Source: Pseudomonadota bacterium (GTDB lineage Bacteria; Pseudomonadota; Alphaproteobacteria; Reyranellales; Reyranellaceae). Taken from it: DNA of 64,000 bases. Under the pieces are notes generated by a model. That model was given only the letters and a program-made list of their open reading frames with translations. It was not told the DNA's origin and searched no databases. The stretch's first letter is position 1, and the number at the start of each line of letters is the position of its first letter. Positions 24,988 through 32,941 of this stretch are shown here, one piece after another. Where the stretch lies: NCBI GenBank assembly GCA_018242505.1, contig JAFEBU010000032.1:1-64000 (forward strand). Reading direction: 5' to 3'. A program made the translations under genes and the position numbers.

Positions 24988-25401
24988 CTATTTGCGCGCG
25001 AGCCGCGCCGTGCGGCCGCAGCCTCCGCCTTCGGTGACCACGAGGACGTCGCCTTGCGCGCTCACCGTCAGCCGCTCCATCCGCCGGTCGTCATGCGTCA
25101 CCGAGGCGACGGCGATCAGCTTGAAGGAGCCCGGTTTCACCACGCCGTGGAGTTGCCACAGGCCCGGTCCGGGTGGCGGCGGCGGCGCCTTCTTGAGATT
25201 GGGCACGGGGCCGTGCGCGGTGGTGTCGAAGGCGGTGCCATCGACGAAGCCGTCCTCGATGGTGACGGCGTAGTCGAGCGGCGCGTTGCACGAACCTCCG
25301 TCGCTCTGCCCGCGCCAGGTTCCGTCGAGCGGGCTCGCGGACTGGGCGTGGGCGATCGCGGCAAACGATACGACAAGCAGCAGCGCCAGGATCCTGTTCA
25401 T
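24988..25401 (-). CDS. Small secreted protein of unknown function
   Basis: 137 residues with a signal peptide ([15 protein letters not shown], cleavage near residue 19), then [14 protein letters not shown] and a Pro-rich stretch [10 protein letters not shown]. Two Cys (near residues 38 and 127) could form a disulfide. The start ATG 25401 overlaps the mutL stop (ATGA), so it is translated after mutL. No family was recognised; the pattern suggests a small periplasmic beta-barrel. Confidence 0.65.
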   Translation of the reverse strand: MNRILALLLVVSFAAIAHAQSASPLDGTWRGQSDGGSCNAPLDYAVTIEDGFVDGTAFDTTAHGPVPNLKKAPPPPPGPGLWQLHGVVKPGSFKLIAVASVTHDDRRMERLTVSAQGDVLVVTEGGGCGRTARLARK

Positions 25402-27227
25402 CTTCGCCCGAACAGCCGCTCGATATCGGCCAGCTTGAGTTCGACATAGGTTGGACGGCCGTGATTGCACTGGCCCGAGTGCGGTGTCGCCTCCATCTGG
25501 CGCAGGAGAGCGTTCATCTCCTCCACGGTGAGACGCCGGCCGGCGCGCACCGAGGTGTGGCAGGCGAGTGTGCCGCACACATCCTCGACTTTCTCCTTGA
25601 GCGAAAGGTGATCGCCGAGCTCGGCCAGTTCATCGGCGAGATCGCGGACCAGCCCCTGGATGTCGGCCTCGCCCAGGAGCGCCGGCGTCTCGCGCACGAC
25701 CACGGCGCCGAGCCCGAACGGTTCCAGCACCAGCCCCATCTCGGCCAGCTCGGCGGCGCGCTGGGCAAGGCGACGCGCCCCGTCCTCGCCCACTTCGACC
25801 ACCTCGGGCAACAGCAGCGCCTGGCGCTTCACGCCCTGGGATTCGAGCTGGTTCTTGAGTTTCTCGTGCAGCAGCCGTTCGTGCGCGGCATGCTGGTCGA
25901 CGATCACCACGCCCCCGGCGGTCTGCGCCACGATATAGGTCTCATGCAATTGCGCCCGCGCAACGCCCAGCGGATAGGCATTGTCGCTGCCGTTCGCCGC
26001 TTCGGACGGCGGAGCCTCGACACGGGCCGACGGCTCGGCAAACGGGGCCATGAACTCTGCCGCAGCCTCGGCCAGCCCGCGCGGCGGCAGCGACGCTGTC
26101 AGGCCGTTGCCACCACGTCCGAACGGAAGCGCCGTCGCATGGCCCGTATGCGGGCGGAAGGCTCCGAGCGCCGCATCCGCGACCGTCGTGCTGGCGCGAT
26201 GGCCGGCCGCGGAGAGCGCCGTGCGCAAGGCGCCCACGATCAGGCCGCGCACGATACCGGCATCGCGAAAGCGCACCTCGGTCTTGGCCGGGTGGACATT
26301 GACATCGACCATCTCGGTCGGCGCCTCGAGAAACAGGGCCACCATGGGATGGCGATCGCGCGCCAGGAAATCCTGGTAGGCGCCGCGCACCGCGCCGGCC
26401 AGCAGCTTGTCACGCACCGGCCGGCCATTGACGAAGAGATACTGGTGCTGCCCCGTCGGCCGGTTGAGCGTCGGCAGGCCGGCAAAGCCCGTCAGCCGGA
26501 ATCCCTCGCGGTTGGCGTCGATCGCGAGCGCATTGTCGGCGAACTCGCGGCCCATGATGGTCGCCAGCCGCGCCAGTCGCGCCGCATCCGCCTTCCCCAG
26601 CAGCGACGGATTGGCCGCCGGCAGGTCGAACAGCGTGCGCTCCTCGCTTTCGAGCCGGAAGGCGATCGACGGATGAGCCATGGCCAGCCGCCGCAAGGCG
26701 TCGGCCACATGCCCCGACTCGCTGCGCGGCTCCTTCAGGAATTTCAGCCGCGCCGGCGTGGCAAAGAAGAGGTCGCGCACTTCCACGCGCGTGCCCGGCG
26801 GGTGCGCCGCCGGACGCGGGGCGCTTTTCATGCCGCCCTCGATCTCCAGGCTCCAGGCGGTGTCGGCACCGGCCGGCCGCGAGGTGATGACGAAGCGGCT
26901 GACCGAGGCGATGGACGGCAGCGCCTCGCCCCGAAAGCCCAGGGTGCGGATGTCGTTCAGATCATCGTCCGGCAGCTTGGAGGTGCAATGGCGCTCGACC
27001 GCGAGCTGCAGTTCCTCGGGCGACATGCCGACTCCGTCATCGACCACCGAGATGAAGCTGCGGCCGCCATCCTTCAACACGACGGCGATCCGCTGCGCGC
27101 CGGCATCGATGGCGTTCTCGACCAGCTCCTTCACCGCGCTGGCCGGCCGCTCGACCACCTCGCCCGCAGCAATGCGGTTGACGAGGGTCGAGGGCAGGCG
27201 ACGCAGGGGGCGAACTGGCGCGCTCAT
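25398..27227 (-). CDS. mutL: DNA mismatch repair protein MutL
   Basis: 609 residues. The GHKL ATPase domain shows [10 protein letters not shown] near residue 35, D-D-G-V-G-M near residue 62 and [10 protein letters not shown] near residue 97. The C-terminal dimerisation domain contains Q-H-A-A-H-E-R near residue 442 and ends with Q-C-N-H-G-R-P-T near residue 589. The conserved D-Q-H-A-A-H-E-R and C-terminal Cys/His motifs suit the endonuclease-type MutL found in bacteria without MutH. It is the third gene downstream of the M16 peptidases on the same strand. Confidence 0.96.
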   Translation of the reverse strand: MSAPVRPLRRLPSTLVNRIAAGEVVERPASAVKELVENAIDAGAQRIAVVLKDGGRSFISVVDDGVGMSPEELQLAVERHCTSKLPDDDLNDIRTLGFRGEALPSIASVSRFVITSRPAGADTAWSLEIEGGMKSAPRPAAHPPGTRVEVRDLFFATPARLKFLKEPRSESGHVADALRRLAMAHPSIAFRLESEERTLFDLPAANPSLLGKADAARLARLATIMGREFADNALAIDANREGFRLTGFAGLPTLNRPTGQHQYLFVNGRPVRDKLLAGAVRGAYQDFLARDRHPMVALFLEAPTEMVDVNVHPAKTEVRFRDAGIVRGLIVGALRTALSAAGHRASTTVADAALGAFRPHTGHATALPFGRGGNGLTASLPPRGLAEAAAEFMAPFAEPSARVEAPPSEAANGSDNAYPLGVARAQLHETYIVAQTAGGVVIVDQHAAHERLLHEKLKNQLESQGVKRQALLLPEVVEVGEDGARRLAQRAAELAEMGLVLEPFGLGAVVVRETPALLGEADIQGLVRDLADELAELGDHLSLKEKVEDVCGTLACHTSVRAGRRLTVEEMNALLRQMEATPHSGQCNHGRPTYVELKLADIERLFGRR

Positions 27228-27239
27228 GGCGCGCGCAGT

Positions 27240-28547
27240 CTACGACCTCCGCCTTTGGGAAAGATACTGGCGGGTGACGACCTTGGCCTCCTCCACGGCG
27301 GGCTGGTCGAAGGCATCGACGCCCCACAGCTCGCCGGCGAACATGACCTCCAGCATGTAATGCATCATGAGCGCGCCCATCACCTTTTCGTCGAGCGTCT
27401 TGATGCGGATCACACGCACCGGCCGGCCATTCTTGGCCATGGTCGCCGCCGTGGCATCGGCCTCGGCCAGCAGCAGATCGCCCATCGTATGGTTGGCGAG
27501 GTAGTCGAGCGACTTGTCGCCGCCCAGCATCGCCGGATCGAGCCGCGTGCCCTGCCCCGCCGTATCCTGGATCAGGAGGGTGAACATCTTGTCGCGCGGA
27601 CCGCCGAGATAGAGCTGGACCTGGCTGTGCTGGTCCACGGTGCCGAGCGCGCGGATCGGCGTCGTGCCCTTGCCGTCCTTGCCGAGACTCTCGGCCCAGA
27701 TCTGCCGGTACCAGAAGGCAAAGGTCTCCAGCCGGTCGACATAGGGCATCAAGACGGTGATGTTGATGCCGCGTTCGCGCGCCAAGCCGACCGCAAGCGC
27801 CGCGCCGATCGCCGGCGCGAGACCCTTCGCCTCCTTCGCCGCCAGCACCGGATCGAGCACGCTCGCCGCTCCCTCGCGGATGGCCACGACATCGATGCCC
27901 GCGATCATCGCCGGCAGCATGCCGACGACCGACAACGCCGAGTAGCGGCCACCGATCTTGGGATCGTGGTCGAGGACGGTGCAGCCCAACCGTGTCGCCA
28001 GGCGCCGCAATGGATTATCGACCGGCTCGGTGACGGCAAGGATGTGCTGGGCGAGCGCCGCCTTGCCGACCTTGGCTTCGAGCGCCGCCATCACGGTGAA
28101 CAGCGCCATCAGGGTCTCGGGCGTGCCGCCCGACTTGGAGATCGGCAAAAAGCCCGTGCGGTCGAGGGGCAGGCGACTCGTCAGTTCGCCGAAGCTCTCG
28201 GGGTCGACATTGTCCATGAACCATATCTTCGGCCGGCCTTTCGCCGGGCCGAAGCCGTGGTCCTTGAGCGGCAGCAGCGCCTTGCCGCTGAGGCTCGAGC
28301 CGCCGCTGCCGATCACGACGACATGCTCGAACTTCGCGAAACGGTCGGCATGCGGCTTGAGCGCGGCGAGATCGTCGCGCGCCGCCGGCAGGCGCAGGAC
28401 CGGCAGCGTGCCGTCCTCCCGCCAGCGTCGGATCTTGTCGAGCGCCGCCGAGGCCCGAACCAGCTCCTGGTCGAGCACCGCCTGCGGCAGGCCGGTCCTG
28501 CCGATATGTGTTTCGAGCGCCTGGTCGATGACTTGGCTGTAGTACAT
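27240..28547 (-). CDS. pgi: Glucose-6-phosphate isomerase
   Basis: A 435-residue SIS-domain isomerase interconverting glucose-6-phosphate and fructose-6-phosphate. V-I-G-S-G-G-S-S-L-S-G-K near residue 77 and I-S-K-S-G-G-T-P-E-T near residue 136 form the sugar-phosphate site; Y-R-Q-I-W-A-E-S-L-G-K-D-G-K-G near residue 281 carries the conserved Glu. It is shorter than the E. coli enzyme (549) but normal for the short alphaproteobacterial type. It is 12 bases from mutL and 30 bases from the M16 gene. Confidence 0.9.
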   Translation of the reverse strand: MYYSQVIDQALETHIGRTGLPQAVLDQELVRASAALDKIRRWREDGTLPVLRLPAARDDLAALKPHADRFAKFEHVVVIGSGGSSLSGKALLPLKDHGFGPAKGRPKIWFMDNVDPESFGELTSRLPLDRTGFLPISKSGGTPETLMALFTVMAALEAKVGKAALAQHILAVTEPVDNPLRRLATRLGCTVLDHDPKIGGRYSALSVVGMLPAMIAGIDVVAIREGAASVLDPVLAAKEAKGLAPAIGAALAVGLARERGINITVLMPYVDRLETFAFWYRQIWAESLGKDGKGTTPIRALGTVDQHSQVQLYLGGPRDKMFTLLIQDTAGQGTRLDPAMLGGDKSLDYLANHTMGDLLLAEADATAATMAKNGRPVRVIRIKTLDEKVMGALMMHYMLEVMFAGELWGVDAFDQPAVEEAKVVTRQYLSQRRRS

Positions 28548-28577
28548 GGAACGCCCTTTCGAAACGTGAGGTCTGGA

Positions 28578-29894
28578 TTACCGGTCGACCGCAAGCCCCA
28601 CAGGCTTGCCGACGACAATGGTGCTGATGGCGTCGTCGCGCAACACTCGGCGCGCGACACGGTCGACGTCGGCCTTCGTGACGGCGGCGATCAGGCCGGC
28701 GCGGCGGTCGAGGAAATCGCGCGGCAGGCCGTCGATCTGAAGGCTGTGCACGAGGCTTGCCACCGCAGCAGACGAATCGAGCGACAAGGCAAGCGCACCG
28801 GTGAGGTAGGTCTTGGCATCGGCAAGCTCCTGGTCGCCGACACCGTCCCGGCGCAGGCGCGCGATCTCACGACGGATCACCCGGATCGCCTCGGCCACAT
28901 GATCGTTGGCGCTGCCGGTCGAGATCACGAGCAGCGAGGCCTTGGCTGCCGAACGCAGGTTGCTCGAGACACTGTAGGCAAGCCCCCGCTTCTCCCGCAC
29001 CTCGTCAAAAAGACGCGATTGCTGGCCGCCACCGAGGATGTACGACAGCAGTTGCGCGGCGTACCAGTCGGGATCGCGCCTCAGGACGCCCGGCATCGCC
29101 ATCACGACGGCGCTCTGCGGCACCGGCCGATCGACGACGATGATGCGCGGCCGGGCGGTCGGCACCCAATCGGCGATCGCCGGCGCGGGCGTGCCGACCG
29201 GAAGCGCACCGAACGTGTGGTCGAGCGCACGCGCGAGCTCGGCCGCATCGATGTCGCCGACCGCGGCCACGATCAGGCCGTCTCGCCTCAACAACTGGGC
29301 AGCGCGGTCCTTGAGATCGGAAGCCACGATCGTCTTCAGGCTCGCACGCAAGTCCTGGAAATCACGACCATAGGGATGGCCGGCAAACAAGGTCGTCATC
29401 ATGGTCCGCTCGGCGACCGACCGTGGCCGCTGCTCGGCCTGGTTCAGGCCTGCGATCGCCTGGCTGCGGCGTTGCTCCAGCATGTCGGCATCGAAGCGCG
29501 GCGCAGTGAGTGCGAGCCGCAGGAGATCGAAGCCCTTGTCGCGATTGGCTGTCAGCACCTGCAGCGAGCCGACCAGACGGTCTGCCGAGGCGCCGAAGCC
29601 AAGAGAGACGGCCGCGTCTTCCTGACGTAACCGGAAAGCCTCCGCCGGCAATGTCCCCGCTCCATCGGTGAGCATAAGCGCCATGAGTTGGGTAACGCCT
29701 TTGCGGCTTTCCGGCTCCGACGCCGTTCCGCCGGCGAACGAGAACGACAGGGCCACCAGCGGCGCGGTCTTGTCCTGCACCAGCCAGGCCTTGATGCCGA
29801 GCGGTGTCGTGATCTCCTGGATCTCCACGGCGCCGGCCGGGCCGGTGACGAAGGCGATCAGGACGCCAACCAGGATCAGGAAACGGCGCGTCAT
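28578..29894 (-). CDS. M16 family peptidase-like protein, non-catalytic partner
   Basis: 438 residues with a signal peptide (L-I-L-V-G-V-L-I-A-F-V-T-G-P-A-G-A). The two M16 domains are recognisable (S-F-S-F-A-G-G-T-A-S-E; then G-G-G-Q-Q-S-R-L-F-D-E-V-R-E-K-R-G-L-A-Y), but the zinc motif H-x-x-E-H is absent: the position reads G-V-T-Q-L-M-A. Such proteins pair with an active M16 partner, here the gene just upstream, with which it overlaps by an ATGA. A periplasmic heterodimer that degrades peptides is likely. Confidence 0.85.
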   Translation of the reverse strand: MTRRFLILVGVLIAFVTGPAGAVEIQEITTPLGIKAWLVQDKTAPLVALSFSFAGGTASEPESRKGVTQLMALMLTDGAGTLPAEAFRLRQEDAAVSLGFGASADRLVGSLQVLTANRDKGFDLLRLALTAPRFDADMLEQRRSQAIAGLNQAEQRPRSVAERTMMTTLFAGHPYGRDFQDLRASLKTIVASDLKDRAAQLLRRDGLIVAAVGDIDAAELARALDHTFGALPVGTPAPAIADWVPTARPRIIVVDRPVPQSAVVMAMPGVLRRDPDWYAAQLLSYILGGGQQSRLFDEVREKRGLAYSVSSNLRSAAKASLLVISTGSANDHVAEAIRVIRREIARLRRDGVGDQELADAKTYLTGALALSLDSSAAVASLVHSLQIDGLPRDFLDRRAGLIAAVTKADVDRVARRVLRDDAISTIVVGKPVGLAVDR

Positions 29895-31264
29895 TGCCGC
29901 TCCTCGGGTGTCAGGAGCGACGTGACGGCCCTGTCCTCGCGCCAGACATGACGGGCTGCCGCGACAACGTCTGCGACCTGCACAGCCGAAATGCGCCGGG
30001 GCCAAGCCTCGACATCCTCGACACTGTTGCCGGTGCTGAGCGCGGCCGCATAGCGGCGTGGCCCGCTGCCGAGCGAATCCTGGGCATAGATTGCCGCTGC
30101 GAGCAGCCGATTCTGCACCCGCTCGACGTCCTCGGCCGTCACCTCGCCATCGAGCACCTTCTTCATCTGGTCTGCCACGGCACTTTCGATCTCGCCAAAG
30201 GCGTGGCCTGGCGCAGGATGGACATTGATGCCGAAGCTCGAGAGGCCGAGGCTCGAGGCGCTGTAGTCCGCGCGCGCCGAAAGCGCGAGCCGCCGGTCGG
30301 CCACAAGGGTGCGCCACAGCCGGCTGGTCTCGCCGCCGCCGAACAGTTGCGCCAGCACCTGCAACGCGTAAGCGTGGCGCGTCTCCCCGGTGCGATAGGA
30401 GGGCGCCAGGTAGTCACGCGACCATCCGGGCTCGGCGACACGCCGGTCGGCCCGACTGAGGCGTTGCGGCAAGCTTGGGCCGCCATCGGACGGACGCTGC
30501 CGGGCCGGGATGCCACGGCCCGGGACCGGCCCGTAGTGCTTCTCGGCAAGTGCATGGACAGCGTCGGGCGTGGTGTCGCCGGCGACGATCAGCACCGCAT
30601 TGTCGGGAGCGTAGAAGCGGCGGTAGAAGGCGTCGAGATCCTCGACACCGAGCTTCTTCACGTCGTCGACATAGCCGGCCGTCGGCATGCCGTAGGGCCG
30701 GTGTTCGCCGAACAGCGCGGCGCGCACCGCCTCGTCGAGCAGCGCCGCCGGCACATTGTCGATCCGCATGCGGCGCTCCTCGAGCACCACCTCCCGTTCC
30801 GGCACCAGCTCCTTCTCGACGATACGCAGCCCGGCCATGCGGTCGGCCTCCAGGCGCATCACCAGCTCGAGCCGGTCCGGGGCAATGGTCTGGTAGTATC
30901 CGGTGGCGTCGAAATCCGTGTAGGCATTGTCACGCCCGCCATTGCGCTGGATGGTTCGCGAGAATGCTCCGGGCCCGATCGTGGCGGTGCCCTTGAACAT
31001 CATATGCTCGAGGAAGTGGGCAATGCCGGTCCGGCCGAATGTCTCGTCGGCGCTGCCGACCTTGTAGACCACGAGCTGGGTGACGATCGGCGCGCGAGAC
31101 GACGGCAGCACGATCGCCTGCAGCCCGTTAGCCAACGTAAACGTTGCGGCCGGTCGCCGTTCGACGACAAGCAGGTTGGCCAGGGCCGCAGTGGACGGCG
31201 CCAGGAGCGCGCCGCCAAGGCCGCCGATGAAAAGACGGCGACGCGAGAGCTTGCCCGCGATCAG
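29891..31264 (-). CDS. M16 family zinc peptidase, catalytic partner, with a signal sequence
   Basis: The zinc site H-F-L-E-H-M-M-F-K-G is present, followed by the distal E-R-E-V-V-L-E-E-R motif. A start at TTG 31135 would remove the export signal. The frame continues upstream to give K-L-S-R-R-R-L-F-I-G-G-L-G-G-A-L-L-A-P ending A-L-A, a Tat-like signal, and reaches CTG 31264, which overlaps the stop of the DUF3035 gene (CTGA). No ATG or GTG occurs there, so CTG is the likely start (457 residues). Its stop overlaps the start of the non-catalytic partner. Confidence 0.82.
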   Translation of the reverse strand: MIAGKLSRRRLFIGGLGGALLAPSTAALANLLVVERRPAATFTLANGLQAIVLPSSRAPIVTQLVVYKVGSADETFGRTGIAHFLEHMMFKGTATIGPGAFSRTIQRNGGRDNAYTDFDATGYYQTIAPDRLELVMRLEADRMAGLRIVEKELVPEREVVLEERRMRIDNVPAALLDEAVRAALFGEHRPYGMPTAGYVDDVKKLGVEDLDAFYRRFYAPDNAVLIVAGDTTPDAVHALAEKHYGPVPGRGIPARQRPSDGGPSLPQRLSRADRRVAEPGWSRDYLAPSYRTGETRHAYALQVLAQLFGGGETSRLWRTLVADRRLALSARADYSASSLGLSSFGINVHPAPGHAFGEIESAVADQMKKVLDGEVTAEDVERVQNRLLAAAIYAQDSLGSGPRRYAAALSTGNSVEDVEAWPRRISAVQVADVVAAARHVWREDRAVTSLLTPEERQ

Positions 31265-31836
31265 AAGATGCCTTCGAGCCAGCCGCGCTGACGCCGCTTG
31301 ATGGTCGGGGTCGGTTCGGTCGAAGGCTGGCCGCTCACCTCGGCGCCACGCAGGCGCTGCTGCTCCTTGGTCGGATCAATGATCGTGCCCGGCGGCGGGC
31401 TCTTCTGCCAGAAGATCAGGCTGTCCATGAAGCCCTTGTCCTGATCGGCAAGTGTGCGGGTCTCGCGGTTGACCTCGGAGCGGATATTGGGATCGACGCC
31501 GCCCTTGCTGGCCTTGGCAACCAGCGACCGCTCGGAGGCGTCGCCGGCCGCTCCCTCCTTGGCCGCCTGTTGCTGCTGCACACGGCCGGCCATCGTCGGC
31601 GACAGCGCCTCCTTGGCCTGATCGGCCGGCGTGATCTCCTGCGGGCGCGGCTCGCCAGGCCGCGGCGGACGCAGGTCCGCATTGGGCGGCATGGTGAGGG
31701 GCGAATGCGAGACGATCTTGAACTCATCCGGCGATACCTTCTTCTGGCCGCCGAAGTTCTCGAAGGCGCTGCAGCCCCCCAGCGTCATCGCACCGAGCGC
31801 CAGCAGGGTCACAGGAGTGAGGATCGTCCGTTGCAT
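31261..31836 (-). CDS. DUF3035 domain lipoprotein
   Basis: 191 residues with a lipoprotein signal (L-L-A-L-G-A-M-T-L-G-G-C, lipobox Cys near residue 22). The segment S-P-D-E-F-K-I-V-S-H-S-P-L-T-M-P-P near residue 35 is the DUF3035 signature. It is widespread in alphaproteobacteria next to lspA and M16 peptidases, as here; function unknown, probably outer-membrane associated. The start is ATG 31836. Fittingly, a lipoprotein signal peptidase gene lies immediately upstream. Confidence 0.85.
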   Translation of the reverse strand: MQRTILTPVTLLALGAMTLGGCSAFENFGGQKKVSPDEFKIVSHSPLTMPPNADLRPPRPGEPRPQEITPADQAKEALSPTMAGRVQQQQAAKEGAAGDASERSLVAKASKGGVDPNIRSEVNRETRTLADQDKGFMDSLIFWQKSPPPGTIIDPTKEQQRLRGAEVSGQPSTEPTPTIKRRQRGWLEGIF

Positions 31837-31882
31837 TGCTCTTCCTTGAGAAAACCGCTTTTGTCCGCCGATCGTGGCCGCA

Positions 31883-32365
31883 TCAGGGCGCACGCTTTCG
31901 TGCACTGATCAGGGAATCGATCAGCATCAATCCGACCCCTATCACGATCGCCGCATCGGCCACATTGAAGGCTGGCCAGTGCCATTCGTGCACATGGAAA
32001 TCGGCGAAATCGAACACCGCGCCCCAGCGCGCACGGTCGATAACATTGCCGATGGCGCCGCCCATGACAAGACCGATACCCCAGCCGGCCAACCGGCTGT
32101 CGGTCCGCCGCAGCCACAAAAACAGGCCGATACAAACCGCGATCGCGACGCCCGACAGTATCCAGGGCGGCAGCGCCCCATCGCCGCTCAGGAGGCCGAA
32201 GCTCACCCCGCGATTCCACACGATCACCAGCTGGAAGAAACCATCGATCACGGAGCGAACCGTGCCGATCCTGAGGAGATAGCGCAGCAGGAGTTCCTTG
32301 GACGCCTGGTCGGCAACCAAGGTCAGCGCCACCAGGGCCATCGCCTGACGATCGATCGGCCTCAT
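31883..32365 (-). CDS. lspA: Lipoprotein signal peptidase, downstream copy
   Basis: 160 residues with four membrane helices. The catalytic Asp pair is intact: N-V-I-D-R-A-R-W-G-A-V-F-D-F near residue 113 and F-N-V-A-D-A-A-I near residue 137. It cleaves the signal peptide of prolipoproteins in the inner membrane. It is the second of two adjacent copies; the copies are closely similar, and the similarity runs past the stop codon. This copy has the family-typical W-P-A-F-N before the second Asp, three residues more than the other copy. The start is ATG 32365. Confidence 0.93.
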   Translation of the reverse strand: MRPIDRQAMALVALTLVADQASKELLLRYLLRIGTVRSVIDGFFQLVIVWNRGVSFGLLSGDGALPPWILSGVAIAVCIGLFLWLRRTDSRLAGWGIGLVMGGAIGNVIDRARWGAVFDFADFHVHEWHWPAFNVADAAIVIGVGLMLIDSLISARKRAP

Positions 32366-32460
32366 GCGCCGGCGTCCCCGACCTTGCAAGATCCGACGAG
32401 AGTGATCCGCCGCACCGTCATTTCCTGGAAATCTGCTTCTGTCCGCCGATCATGATCTTA

Positions 32461-32934
32461 TCAGAGCACGCGCCTTCTTTCGTTGATCAGGGAAGCGACG
32501 AGCATCAGCCCGATGCCCGTGGCGATCGCCGTGTCGGCGATATTGAAGCACCAATTCTGGACGCGGAAATCGGCGAAGTCGAATACCGCGCCCCAGCGAG
32601 CGCGGTCGATAACATTGCCGATGGCGCCCCCCATGACAAGACCGATACCCCAACCCGTCAACAGGCTGTCGGTCCGACGCAGCCACAGGAACAGGCCTAC
32701 ACAGACTGCAATCGCCACACCTGACAACACCCAGGGCGGCAGTGTCCCCTTGCTGCTCAGGAGACCGAAGCTGATACCGCGATTCCACACCATCACCAGC
32801 TGGAAGAAACCGTCGATCACCGGGACCGGTGCGCCTGACTTCTGCAGATAGCGCAGCAGCAGCTCCTTGGAAACCTGGTCGGCAATCACAGTGAGCGCGA
32901 CCAGGCCCATCGCCTGACGATCAATGGCTCTCAT
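32461..32934 (-). CDS. lspA: Lipoprotein signal peptidase, upstream copy
   Basis: 157 residues, same architecture as the downstream copy, with N-V-I-D-R-A-R-W-G-A-V-F-D-F and F-N-I-A-D-T-A-I retained. The loop before the second Asp reads R-V-Q-N-W-C-F-N, shorter and lacking the usual W-P. The start ATG 32934 lies 7 bases after the ileS stop, the normal place for lspA. Both copies are therefore probably in one transcript. Whether the shortened periplasmic loop changes substrate or antibiotic (globomycin) response is unknown. Confidence 0.93.
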   Translation of the reverse strand: MRAIDRQAMGLVALTVIADQVSKELLLRYLQKSGAPVPVIDGFFQLVMVWNRGISFGLLSSKGTLPPWVLSGVAIAVCVGLFLWLRRTDSLLTGWGIGLVMGGAIGNVIDRARWGAVFDFADFRVQNWCFNIADTAIATGIGLMLVASLINERRRVL

Positions 32935-32941
32935 CCGTGGC

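Noticed and set aside
25461..29630. A 1389-residue plus-strand open frame over mutL, pgi and the M16 gene
   Set aside because: It is the antisense shadow of strongly recognisable minus-strand genes; composition is Arg/His/Gln-rich with no domain.
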